The translations under genes were made by a program, and so were the position numbers. Below the pieces are notes generated by a model that saw only the letters and a program-made list of their open reading frames with translations, did not search any database and was not told the DNA's origin. From assembly GCA_029582265.1 (NCBI GenBank), contig CM055827.1, positions 3,705,423 through 3,769,422 on the forward strand: a stretch of DNA of 64,000 bases. Reading direction: 5' to 3'. Below are positions 55,401 to 64,000 of the stretch, in pieces (the first letter of the stretch is position 1; every line of letters begins with the position of its first letter). The DNA is from Zoroaster sp. YZ-2022. Lineage: Eukaryota > Echinodermata > Asteroidea > Forcipulatida > Zoroasteridae.

Positions 55401-58400
55401 TGTTTTGTTAATGTTTAATGTTAAATTATTTTCTAAGAACCATTTTCCAATATTGCTAAAGTTGTTATTAAGATCCTCCTGAAGACTATTTGGATGTGAT
55501 GAACTTAAAATAACAAGGTAGTATCATCGGCATACATTACAGTTTTACAATTTACACAATTTGGAAGATTATTTACATATATAAGGAACAACAATGGTCC
55601 CAGTATGGATCCCTGAGGAACACCAATATTAATATTTTGAAATGAGGATAAACTACTTCCAATGTTAACGGCTTGCTTTCTGTTGTCAAAATATGACATG
55701 AACCAGCATAGCTCATCCCCACTTTACACCATACATATTAAGTTTATTTATAAGCAATCTATGATTTACAGTATCGAAAGCCTTCTTGAGATCAAGAAAT
55801 ACAGCAGCAGTAATACAACCATTATCAATGTTATTTAAAATGTAATCCTGAACATCCAATAGTGTGGTAGTAGTAGAGTGGTGTTTCCTAAAACCTGATT
55901 GACAATCATTCAGTATATTATTGGACATTAAATGTGAATACAGCTGGTCGTGAACAGACCGCTCAATAATTTTAGAAACAATAGGCAATACAGATATATA
56001 TAGGACGATAATTATCAACATTTGATTTGTCACCAGACTTATAAATTGGAGTAACTTTTGCTGCTTTCCAGTCATTTGGAAATACTGATGTACATAGAGA
56101 TATATTACAAATATGAGCAAGAGAAGAACAAATGAGAGGTGCAGCAATTTTTAGTAATTTCGGGCAAATACAATCAATTCCAGGAGATTTACTATTGGAC
56201 ATTTTTACAGATTTGTTTATAAACATAGCTAGAGGATATTTATAAAATACAAATTGATTATCATTATTATTAACAGAGGGTGAACTATTGACACTTGCAT
56301 CACTCATACCAGGGTTTACAATATTATCATTTGTTACATTATCATTATCATCATGATCAGTTTGAAATTTACTGGCCAGTTTAAGTCCAATAGATGTAAA
56401 ATAATCGTTGAATTTATTTGCAGCATCAGTGTCAGAAGTTGTAAAACCCTTTATCATTAGTCTTTATATTTCCAATGCTAGTGTGTTTGTTCGGTATAAC
56501 TTTCTTAATAGATTTCATAATTTATTGGAGTCCTTGATGTTATTTTTTAATTTCTTTTCTGAAAGAATTCACTTTTAAGAGATTTATTCAGATTATTAGC
56601 CTTATTTCTTAGTGCTTTAGCTTTGGCCCAATCCTGTACATTATTTGTTCTGTGTGCTTTAGCATAACAATAGTCCCTGTCTTTACTTAATTGTAGGAAA
56701 TCACTAGTAACCCATTCTGGCAAGAAACCTTTCACCCTCTTTTGTTTGATTGGTGCATGCTTATTGCATGCGTCATTGAACATGGTAACCCAACAAGACC
56801 AAGCCTCATTGACATTGTTGTAAGTGGTAACCTTCCCCCAGTTTTTATTGTTTACAGTATTCAAGAATTCTAAAGCATTACATTTTTTATATGAGCGTGA
56901 CCTTCTTCTAGCCTCTTATTACTGTTCTTCCACCATGCAAAGCTTCAAATCCAATTTAAGCATTCTTCTGTTGATTTGTTTTGTCAAAGGTTCAGCAAGA
57001 GATGTACTTGACAATACATTTCCTGATGGAATGACAGAGATGGCTATTGCCTACATACTCAGAGATGTTCTGCTCGCATTGGATTACATTCATAGAATGG
57101 GATATGTGCATAGGTAAGGGCATAGGAGTGTTCCTTTAGAATGGGTTATATAGGTGAGGGTGTAGGGGTGTTCCTTTAGAATGGGTTATGTGCATTCCTT
57201 TAGAATGGGTTATGTGCATGGGTGAGGGTGTAGGGATGTTCCTTTAGAATAGGATTTGTGTGTGGGTGAGGGTGTAGGGGTGTTCTCTTAGAATGGGATA
57301 TGTGAAAAAGGGAGGGCAGAAGTGTGCTCTTGGAATGGGATGTGTGCAAAGTGGAGGAGTAGGGTTGTTCCTTTAGAATGGGATATGTGTATAGGTGGAG
57401 GGTGTAGGGGTTTACCCTTATAATGGGATATGTGCATATGTAGTGGGCGTAGGGGTGTTCCCTTATAATGGGATATGTGCATATGTAGTGGGCGTAGGGG
57501 TGTTCCCTTATAATGGGATATGTGCATATGTAGTGGGCGTAGGAGTGTTCCCTTATAATGGGATATGTGCATATGTAGTGGGTGTAGGGGTGTTCCCTTA
57601 TAATGGGATTTGTGCATATGTAGTGGGCGTAGGGGTGTTCCCTTATAATGGGATATGTGTATATGTAGTGGGCGTAGGGGTGTTCCCTTATAATGGGATA
57701 TGTGCATATGTAGTGGGCGTAGGGGTGTTCCCTTATAATGGGATATGTGCATATGTAGTGGGCGTAGGGGTGTTCCCTTATAATGGGATATGTGTATAGG
57801 TGGGGGCATAGCGGCGTGCTTTTAGAATGGGATATGTACATAGGTGAGTGCGAATCACCCAGAATGCACTCCTTTTTTTGTAGACCTTTCGCGTCAGTCT
57901 GTGGAATACAACGCGAATGGCCCAAATCCATTGTTCTTGGAGTACAATGCCATGGACTAGGTTAATACACGACTGACATACTTCATGTAGGTAATACAAC
58001 CTAATGTGTAGTGTCTACTTCAGGCCTCGATCTTAACCACGGCCACCATGGCCATTGCCGTGGTGGCCCTCCGAGTTGGCCGTAATGCCCCTTTGGTTGG
58101 CCTTGAAATTTTGGTGCAGCCAAGGCCAAAGTGGCCGTGCCCTCTCAATCCTTAAGGTCAAGGCCTGCTACTTATTATAACTTTCATTTGCCCGTTTCTG
58201 TTTTCATTCTGATTGTAGAAGTGTGAACGCTAGCCACATTCTCTTGTCCAAGTCAGGCAAGGTGTCTCTTGCTGGTCTGCGTACAGCCGTCAGCATGCTG
58301 AAAGAAGGCAAATGGCACAGGGCCGTGTATGACTTCCCTACGCACGCTGTTAAGACGCTGCCATGGTTGGCACCGGAGCTATTGGAACAGGTAACAAGAA

Positions 58401-61400
58401 AAAGAGGACCAGTTTTTAACTTCAGGAAAAGAGAAAGATCAGTTTTTAACATCAGTGACCTTAACTTCTCTTGGTGTAAAGTAGTCTTGTTTCAAGACTG
58501 TGTTTGTATGTTTTTGATACACGATCCATCGTCGCACGCCGCAGGAGGGCGCTATCTCTCCATGAACTCCACGAACTGCTATCACACATGAACCGCTATC
58601 ACACACAGTCTTGGGAAACATTTTTGGTGTGCATGCTTATAAACACCCATTTAATTTGTTTCCCAAAAATGTGGGCCGCGCGACCATATCAAATTGTCAC
58701 ATGCGTAGTGGTTTCCTCCCGTTTTTGGGGGATATTCAACAAGTTTCCCCAGACTGTGTTGGATAACAGTTCGCGTGTGATAGCAGTTCGTGGAGAGATA
58801 GCGCCCTCCAGCGGTGTCTGGAGATGGATCGTGTATCAAAAACATACAACAGGCCTCCCAGTGAAACCTATAAAAACCTATATTTCAAAATGGGAACCTT
58901 TATTTCCCCAAAAAGACCTATATTAACCTATACAAACCTATATTTTTAATCTCCTGCAACACATTTTCAACTTCCTCATAAAATCCTCATGGCTTTGAAG
59001 AAAAAAAAATTACTTCCTAAGTATAAAGAGATGAAGTCAAAACAGCAGCCAAACTGTAACATGTGTACCGCTCTTAGATTTTCTGCCGGACAGGGTATGG
59101 GATAATGTACTTTGTTGCAAAAAATACTCAGAAGGTAGGCAATTTACCAAAAACGTGTTACTTAACACTGCATAATCACGGGAAATAACCTATAAAAGCC
59201 TATATTTTGCTTAAAAACCTATAAGTAAGACTAATTGCGGTGATACCATGTGGAATCTCAATTGAGTAGTAATTAGTTCTGAAAAGAACTGGAGGTACAA
59301 CTCGACGTTTCGATCAGTATGCTCTGATCGTCCTCAGGAGAATGCCGGACTCTGGAAAATGTGGCTGCTTAAGTAGACTGCTGGAGGATCGTCCCAGGAA
59401 TGGATGCTGGAGGATTAGTTCGTTGAGGCGCGCAGGTGGGAACTGTTGAGACTAGGATCCTAGGGGTTGGGGGGAGAGGAGTGTGTGCTCACTGAACTGA
59501 ATCAGTTGTTAATAAGCACAGGGGGAAGGAGGGTGGTTGACTTAGGATATAGGTAGAATAAGCACTGGGAGGCCTGCATACAAACACAGTCTTGAACCAA
59601 GACTAGGTGTAAACTTTATGGTATTGTTATTGAACATCGCGTGACATTTTTATGTCTGGGGTGCTATCATTTTTGTCAAATTAGTAAATCGTTTTCCGAA
59701 ATGAATTTCTGTCATCTGAATACAGATATTTTTCACTATTTTCTTGTTAATGACACTGTGAAATAAACCTGACGCATTTCATGTTCCTTTTGGGAACGTA
59801 CTGTGTTCCTGATGGAACAGTAACATAGGGCTGTGTGTTTTTGAATAATTTGGTAACCGGATATTCAGATTTTTTATTTCGATCGAATATTCGATATTCG
59901 AAGGCTGCCGATTGGTAATTGCGCCATGTGATACAACGAGCACGTATGATAGATAAGACCTGACATTGTGAATAGGATGGGCTTGCAAATGTAGACAAGA
60001 GGATGATGATGGGGGGAAGGGGGGATATTGATGGAAACTCCAATAAGAAAAAAAAAAGTGCATTTTTTTCTTCGAATATTCGAACTGGAAAAAAACAAAC
60101 AGATATTTGAACCATCAATCGAATATGTGAATATTCGGTTATTTGGCACAGTCCTACAGGAACGTTTATGATGCTCCCAAGGACATCAAGAACAAAATTA
60201 ACTGAGCCACAAGTTAGTTCCCAGAAAAATCAACAGAGAGGGATCCGTTGTTCTTAAACTGACATATTTTTTTTACTTAATTTATTCTTTCAGAATCTCC
60301 TTGGGTATGACACAAAGTCAGACATATACAGTGTGGGAATCACAGCCTGTGAACTGGCAAACGGTTGCGTACCGTTTTCTGATATGGTCCCAATGAAGGT
60401 AAGATACAAACTTTCTCCGAAAAGATTTTCGATTTTTCTCCGAAAAGAGTTTCGATTTTTGGCTTGTAGCCTGTATAAATTTTTGTAGCCTGTATAAATT
60501 ATATGTAGGCAACATATATGTGTATATATATCTACGGACTGAAGGATCTTCTGTATCCAAAGTCAACATCCCACCCAAGACTGAGGGATCTCCTATATCC
60601 TATGTCATCCCCCCTCCTTCCCCCCTCCTTCCACCCTCCTTCCACCCTCCTTCCACCCTCCTTCCACCTGTTAACAACTGATTCAGTTCAGTGAGCACAC
60701 ACTCCTCTCCACCCACTCCTAGGATCCCAGTTCCACCGACTCCAACCTGGTTGTGGTCACCTTTTGGCAATAAACCCGTCGGGTCATGCTGACAACCTTT
60801 TATCAATCAACGATTATTACAGCTGAACAATCACCATGGATTGCTGTAAATTTCCTCTTAACCTCCAGATGCTTCTGGAGAAAATCAACAGCACAACTCC
60901 GAAACTCCTGGACAGCTCGACGTTAGTCAGTGATGAGCAGGGACAGCAAGGGGGGTCGGTCATAGACAGCGGCATCGGGAGCAGCAACGTGGCATCTGGA
61001 AGCAAACAGAGCGATCAGAACCCCTTCACCAGGCTTTTCTCATCACAGTTTCATCATTTCATCGAGGTGTGCTTGACTCAGGATCCTGCTAATCGGTAAG
61101 TGCTCCTGGGCTCAATTTAATGGAGCAGCTAAGCAGCTGATTTTTTTGCTTACTGTACGTTTTTTCATTTCATAGCACTGCTAACCGTTAAACATAGAGA
61201 AAGGCACGCTAACTTGCCGGCCATTATTGCTAGTGTCAAGATATACTGAGACGCAATAGAAACTTACCACTTGTTTTGGAATAGCATAAAATTGTAATGG
61301 TTCAAAATAAGACAACACAACAATTTGGATTAGAAATGTTGGCATTTTATTGAGGAAATGTCCACGTTTTGTCCACTGTACTCGATCCCATCTGTATCCA

Positions 61401-63710
61401 CTTCACCGCGAGTGCACATATTACATTTGTGCATTGTGATTACTGATAATTTAAGGTCGAAAAAGTGGTAAGTTTCTATTGCGTCTCAGTATACTTCCCT
61501 ATCCTGAACTCCTGGTCACTTAAAGTACTGCCTATAAACAACGAATAAAACACACAGTCACGCACCGTAATTGTGGGGACATTTACATGCTCTGAGACAC
61601 AGTTGTGGGGACAAAAAACGGCCGAAAATGCTATGGGGACATGAAAATGTCCCCACAGATACGGCGGTCTTGCCGTCCCTTTTGTTATCTGTCCCCACAA
61701 CCTTGCCAGTGCCTACCCAACTCAGTACACCAGTCTTACATTTAAAAGTATTCTTATTTACAATTGTCACCCAAAATTAATATTTACAAATAATTTATTT
61801 ATACAGAGTCATCAGAATAATGAGACTGATAATAATTATGACTGAATTTCAATAGATAGTAGTTTTAGGATCTAGATGGTCGCTAGTGGGGACTGGTATA
61901 CACCGGATTGCTGAGTAGCCTGCTGTCCTCCCACCTGACATTGTTGTCCACCACACGGTACAGTTGGCCGTCAACCCTCGTTGCGGTCTACTACACTAGA
62001 CTTAGGAATGAGTGACACAACAATACAAATCCATGGTGAACGCGCACGCACCGCTCTGACTTTTCTTGCTAACCTGTGAAATACGCTTGTGCTTTAAGCA
62101 AATTTTTCTGCTCTAGTTAGCACGAAAATTTGCTTACTGGTAAGCAGCGCTTTGAAATTGGGCCATGGTTATAGAGAATGTACAGCATTGGTATTCGGTA
62201 ATGAACACTCCTTTCAACCCTCTAGATTTCAAGAAATATATTCTAAAAATTGACCTGTGAAAGGTGCCAGACTTTTAGTCAAGTAATTTTTCACGAGTAC
62301 GAGTACAAAAAAAATGTACTCGAGTGTAAGTGCTACAATTCTGATAGGTGCGTGTGTTTTTTGAGAAAAGGACAAAAAAACTTAACGGGATTTTTAAAAT
62401 GTTTTGAAAGCGGCAACTTTTTGAAATTGGACAAAACAATTTTGTTTTTCTGTAATGAGTAAGATTAAATTTTTTTTGTTTGTTAATGTTTTGATGACTA
62501 CAAGCCATTATGCCTTTGAGGAAGAACCTGCTAGGGTCGAAACGTAAGGCCAAAAAACCACTATTTTGCATTTTTGTTTTTATGGTTTACAGAAAGCGGC
62601 AACTTTTTGAAATTGGACAAAACAATTCTTGTTTTCTGTAACAGTGTAAAAACACTTTATATTATGCTGATACTAACAATACACAATTTTTTGGTAATAA
62701 TTTGTAAATTTTTCATAATCTGGTTATTATTACAAATGTTAAAGATTCTACCTTTTCTTTATTTCACCCTCAATTTTGTTTTTAATTGCTACATTTCTAT
62801 TTTCTAAAAGGAAATGAAACACTCACAAATGAGATATTTTACAAAATAACTGATCAAACTTTCTTTTATTTTTATGAGAAATTCCTTCTTTCTAATTGTG
62901 ACACTTTAAAAATATACCCCCCCTCCCCATTTTATTTTCGTTAGTTCCTTTAATCGACTTCATCAATATCCCTACGCCATTCTTTGTTATTTAAATGATC
63001 TTTTCGTCTGTTTTGCAATATTTTGGTTGACAGGCCCAGTGCGTCTGTATTACTGAACCACGCGTTCTTCAAGCAAGTCAAGAAACGAACCAGTGAGGCA
63101 CTGGTTCCCTTCTTCCAGTCTCTTACATCGTTAACGGAGTTGCAGGCTGAGGAAGGACACGGTAGGTCAAAGGTCAATCATTTGCTCCATGTATAGAGCT
63201 ATTCGCTGACCGCTGTATGCAGCCATTATTGCATACTTAAATGTGGGACGTTACTTCAAATTGTGTACACAATTGCGTACACACACAGTTTCTTCAAATT
63301 GTGTTTTGATGGCCGAGTCGTTAGAATGTGGGTTCGAATCCTGGCCGTGACCGTGGTAATTGTGGCCTCGAATAAGACACTTTACTGTTCAATACTTCTC
63401 TTCACCCAGGAGTATAAATGGGTACCGGTGAGGTTATTGTGTTTGATTGGCCCTGTAGCGCCAAAAGGTTGCACATAATGGGCTGTATACTCCCCAGGGA
63501 GCTGAGAAAGATGACAGGAATGATATTGGTCCAGTGACCAGGGGGAATAATGTAAAGCGCACTGGATCATTATGTGAAAAGCACTATTTAAGAATGAAAT
63601 ATTATTATTGTTATTATTTCATATTTTCAGGACCTGTAGAGGAGTCAGACAGTAACCTGGTGGAGAGGTTCCAGTGCATGGACATGGGTGAGAACTGGAT
63701 TTTTGATTAA
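49301..63710 (+). CDS. STRADA-like: STE20-related adaptor pseudokinase (STRAD), 9 exons, probably 5'-partial
   Basis: Nine exons join in frame to 391 residues plus TAA (human STRADA is 431). STRAD is a catalytically dead STE20-type kinase that binds LKB1 and MO25 and switches LKB1 on, upstream of AMPK. All key kinase motifs are degenerate: the Gly loop reads ICQAYDGTA, the beta-3 VAIK site reads VAVSR, HRD reads HRS and DFG reads GLR. Structural motifs stay: [27 protein letters not shown] and DPANRPSAS. The protein ends in NWIFD; vertebrate STRADA ends in WEF, the Trp-x-Phe that docks on MO25. The first visible exon is open to its 5' edge, so earlier exon(s) probably exist but were not found. 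STRADA versus STRADB cannot be decided. Confidence 0.95.
49439..50274 (+). repeat. 29-bp minisatellite in STRAD intron 1
   Basis: About 29 copies of CATTTCAGATTGAGATCAGA+CATCTCAAA, with T/A variants (TTGAG or TAGAG, ATCAG or ATAAG). The array starts 27 bp after the splice donor of exon 1. Each unit carries GAGATxxGACATCTC, a self-complementary motif. Confidence 0.95.
50500..51278 (-). mobile_element. Composite piggyBac-like MITEs, inverted copy of 19.6-20.7 kb
   Basis: Junction CACAGAAGGGTTAACCCTAAC at 50771-50791 mirrors 20319-20337, then 44-bp units (50795-50960), then the CATGTACATGG...GGAGCAATAAACAGTGTCCA block and GGTTAGGGTTAA at 51267-51278. Confidence 0.85.
51306..51424 (+). CDS. STRADA-like: STRAD exon 2 of window (N-lobe)
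   Basis: Acceptor TTAG ending at 51305 and donor GTAATG at 51425. [20 protein letters not shown] aligns with [20 protein letters not shown], then [16 protein letters not shown] with RRINLEACSNEMVTFLQ. There is no glycine-rich loop and no beta-3 Lys, as expected for STRAD. Confidence 0.94.
51490..51715. repeat. Cluster of CAACAAGGTCGTA motifs in both orientations
   Basis: CAACAAGGTCGTA at 51494 and 51548, TACGACCTTGTTG at about 51511 and 51666, and variants TACGACGTTGTTG (51610) and TATGACCTTGTTG (51696). The first two form an inverted pair with a 7-base loop. In STRAD intron 2. Confidence 0.8.
52030..52243. mobile_element. MITE with CACAGTAGTTGCATTATACC ends, copy 2
   Basis: Matches 6212-6425; internal ATATAAGTAACGTGA repeat. 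Confidence 0.75.
52280..52611. mobile_element. piggyBac-like MITE, CCCTCCTATGCCC family
   Basis: TTAACCCTCCTATGCCCAGG to CCTATAGGAGGATTAA; copy of 8278-8635. Confidence 0.8.
52770..53128 (+). mobile_element. Full tRNA-derived SINE abutting STRAD exon 3
   Basis: A box TGGTCGAGCGGTTTAGTGCA, B box GGTTCGAATCC, body CAAGACACTTTACCAG and CTCCCCAGGGAGCTGAGA, tail GCGCTTTATAAGAATC then (ATT)n. Its tail runs to within 8 bases of the exon's first base. Confidence 0.9.
53136..53244 (+). CDS. STRADA-like: STRAD exon 3 of window
   Basis: Acceptor TTTAG ending at 53135 and donor GTAAGT at 53245. [20 protein letters not shown] matches [20 protein letters not shown]. The acceptor abuts the 3' tail of a tRNA-derived SINE ending at about 53128. 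Confidence 0.95.
53472..53826. mobile_element. piggyBac-like MITE with repeated right end
   Basis: TTAACCCTAACCACCCCAAA to GGGGGTTAGGGTTAA (53742-53745). The terminal AAGGTTCCTAGCCAGAATAC unit is then repeated twice more, finishing at TTAA 53823-53826. Confidence 0.8.
54080..54464. mobile_element. GGCC/TTTCTGGTC MITE, copy 3
   Basis: TAGGCC...GTTTCTGGTC to GACCAGAAACC...GGCCTTA; core inverted relative to 12593-12946. Confidence 0.75.
54480..56900 (-). mobile_element. Second CR1/L2-like LINE, antisense in STRAD intron 3
   Basis: Minus strand, with many frameshifts: N-terminal [93 protein letters not shown] and a C-terminal [13 protein letters not shown]. The endonuclease is absent. Sequence-distinct from the LINE at 45.7 kb and clearly inactive. 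Confidence 0.9.
56990..57113 (+). CDS. STRADA-like: STRAD exon 4 of window (pseudo-catalytic loop)
   Basis: Acceptor TCAAAG ending at 56989 and donor GTAAGG at 57114. [20 protein letters not shown] then HRMGYVHR matches [28 protein letters not shown]. The catalytic Asp of HRD is Ser in the next exon. The 3' end of this exon is the first unit of the minisatellite that fills the start of the next intron. Confidence 0.96.
57094..57850 (+). repeat. 45-bp minisatellite spanning STRAD exon 4 donor
   Basis: The first unit is exonic plus intronic: AGAATGGGATATGTGCATAG is the exon end and GTAAGGGCATAGGAGTGTTCC the intron start. Downstream units keep GAATGGGATATGTGCATA and GTAGGGGTGTTCC. Divergent copies at 57120-57410 are followed by nine nearly identical 45-bp units to about 57790. 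Confidence 0.95.
58020..58170. repeat. GGCCAAGG/CCACGGCC-rich inverted repeat
   Basis: AGGCCTCGATCTTAACCACGGCCAC at the left and GTGGCCGTGCCCTC...CTTAAGGTCAAGGCCTG at the right form arms. GC-rich island of 150 bp just before STRAD exon 5. Confidence 0.65.
58219..58390 (+). CDS. STRADA-like: STRAD exon 5 of window (GLR in place of DFG)
   Basis: Acceptor TTGTAG ending at 58218 and donor GTAACA at 58391. [20 protein letters not shown] matches SVKASHILISVDGKVYLSGL. DFG is GLR, and [12 protein letters not shown] matches VLPWLSPEVLQQ. Confidence 0.96.
58488..58850. repeat. Paired inverted copies of the GCGCTATC repeat
   Basis: Plus copy 58488-58618 (CAAGACTGTGTTTGTATG) and minus copy 58745-58850; family as 5700-5826. 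Confidence 0.6.
59222..59340 (+). repeat. Single arm of the 34.4-kb palindrome
   Basis: AGTAAGACTAATTGCGGTGA to GATCGTCCTCAGGAG matches 34380-34510, followed by a unique 3' part whose GGATCCTAGG..GAGTGTGTGCTCACTGAAC recurs inverted at 60665-60735. Confidence 0.8.
59826..60157. mobile_element. hAT-like MITE, TAGGGCTGTG ends
   Basis: TAGGGCTGTG...CACAGTCCTA with inverted CGAATATTCG-rich arms; flanks CAGTAACA and CAGGAACG match at 6 of 8 positions. Confidence 0.75.
60294..60398 (+). CDS. STRADA-like: STRAD exon 6 of window
   Basis: Acceptor TTTCAG ending at 60293 and donor GTAAGA at 60399. [20 protein letters not shown] is almost identical to [20 protein letters not shown] of human STRADA. Confidence 0.97.
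60606..60668 (+). repeat. Polypyrimidine CCTTCCACC tandem
   Basis: Pure C/T with occasional A: CCCTCCTTCCACCCTCCTTC units, 12 bp period, in STRAD intron 6. Confidence 0.8.
60869..61095 (+). CDS. STRADA-like: STRAD exon 7 of window
   Basis: Acceptor CTCCAG ending at 60868 and donor GTAAGT at 61096. Begins [18 protein letters not shown] (human MLLEKLNGTVPCLLDTST). It continues through a low-complexity Ser/Gly/Gln linker and ends with [19 protein letters not shown], matching SPHFHHFVEQCLQRNPDAR. Confidence 0.95.
61110..62165. mobile_element. TTTCATAG/TTTGAAATTGGGCC family, split
   Basis: Left part 61110-61240 and right part 61985-62165 match 33350-33634 (inverted). The middle contains a TA-flanked MITE (61244-61492) and unclassified DNA with inverted TGTGGGGACA motifs (61573-61700). 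Confidence 0.65.
61244..61492. mobile_element. mariner-like MITE, ACTGAGACGCAATAGAAAC ends
   Basis: TATACTGAGACGCAATAGAA and TTCTATTGCGTCTCAGTATA are perfect complements. Confidence 0.85.
62280..62650 (+). repeat. Duplicated AAAGCGGCAACTTTTTGAAA block
   Basis: 62406-62465 and 62592-62647 are two copies of AAAGCGGCAACTTTTTGAAA TTGGACAAAACAATT. Between them lies TTTGAGGAAGAACC..GGGTCGAAACG, hammerhead-core-like. Confidence 0.7.
63034..63161 (+). CDS. STRADA-like: STRAD exon 8 of window
   Basis: Acceptor TGACAG ending at 63033 and donor GTAGGT at 63162. [20 protein letters not shown] matches [20 protein letters not shown], the last helix of the C-lobe. Confidence 0.95.
63300..63612 (+). mobile_element. 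tRNA-derived SINE abutting STRAD last exon
   Basis: Head shortened (GATGGCCGAGTCGTTAGAAT), B box GGTTCGAATCC, body CAAAAGGTTGCACATAATGG, tail AAAGCACTATTTAAGAATG then (ATT)n; the acceptor TTTTCAG ends at 63630, 18 bases after the tail. Confidence 0.88.
63631..63710 (+). CDS. STRADA-like: STRAD last exon, MO25-docking tail
   Basis: Acceptor TTTTCAG ending at 63630; TAA at 63708-63710. Encodes [17 protein letters not shown] and the end MGENWIFD. Trp-Ile-Phe fits the W-x-F MO25-docking tail (WEF in vertebrate STRADA), with one extra Asp. An internal GTGAGA at 63687 could act as a donor to an exon beyond the window, but the WIF end makes read-through more likely. The acceptor abuts a SINE (ATT)n tail. 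Confidence 0.85.
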
Positions 63711-64000
63711 GGGCAGGTGTCAGATTAATAGGCGTTATTTCCTTTGGATATGTATCAAAGCGACAGGGTAGATAAACATTTGTTGAAAGTGGGGAGTTTT
63801 GGCCGGTTCATAATTCACGACGATGGGAAGCGAAATATGAAGTCAAAACCTGAGATTGGTGCGAATGATACGTAAAAGTTGAAACACATTTCAGTTTGTG
63901 TGAATCATTCGCTGTGAATTTATGACGTCAAATTTTGCTGCGCGTTTGCATGAAATATGAATTGGGCTTAAGGCGTTTTTTTAGTGAATACAAGTTGAAT

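Noticed and set aside
57200..57931. ORFs of 243, 173 and 134 residues rich in repeats such as [15 protein letters not shown]
   Set aside because: They translate the 45-bp minisatellite in three frames. No start context and no family, and they run antisense or inside a STRAD intron.

Overview
The window is nuclear DNA of an animal: AT-rich, with GT-AG introns and dense with small non-autonomous transposons, tRNA-derived SINEs and CR1/L2-type LINE remnants. The gene content and repeat style suggest an invertebrate deuterostome, perhaps an echinoderm such as a sea star. This taxon guess is an inference and is weak. There is no bacterial or viral gene content.

Three protein-coding genes can be supported, all on the + strand. 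(1) Positions 592-26150 hold the last 16 coding exons of carnitine O-palmitoyltransferase 1 (CPT1; 743 residues visible, only the extreme N-terminus lies upstream). Every junction keeps frame. (2) Positions 37157-37504 encode complete cytochrome c oxidase subunit 6A (COX6A, 115 aa) in one uninterrupted coding exon. (3) Positions 49301-63710 hold nine exons of a STRAD-family pseudokinase (STRADA/STRADB type, 391 residues visible), the adaptor that activates LKB1 with MO25. CPT1 (mitochondrial fatty-acid entry), COX6A (respiratory chain) and STRAD (LKB1-AMPK pathway) are all linked to energy metabolism, but nothing in the sequence shows co-regulation.

Introns and intergenic DNA are a transposon graveyard. 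Recurring families are: TTAA-flanked piggyBac-like MITEs with CCCTAAC, CCCTCCTA or CCAGTTCGC ends; TA-flanked mariner-like MITEs; hAT-like elements with 8-bp duplications; an element with CAGAGCTGCCAAC ends and 6-bp duplications; tRNA-derived SINEs with A and B boxes; and foldback palindromes. Nesting is frequent and dateable: a hAT element inside a SINE, a MITE inside a LINE reverse transcriptase, and a hairpin inside a mariner MITE inside another MITE.

Layout: 1-26 kb CPT1 with repeat-filled introns; 26-37 kb intergenic repeats, including a 5'-truncated LINE (31.2-32.3 kb) and a perfect palindrome (34.4-34.6 kb); 37 kb COX6A; 37.6-49.3 kb repeats and low-complexity DNA, including an inverted 16-bp minisatellite (40.9-41.3 kb) and an antisense LINE (45.7-49.1 kb); 49.3-63.7 kb STRAD, with a second antisense LINE in intron 3. 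The most interesting non-genic signals are minisatellites that start at or span splice donors, splice acceptors that directly abut repeat ends, and a hammerhead-like core inside a palindromic, possibly Penelope-type, element.
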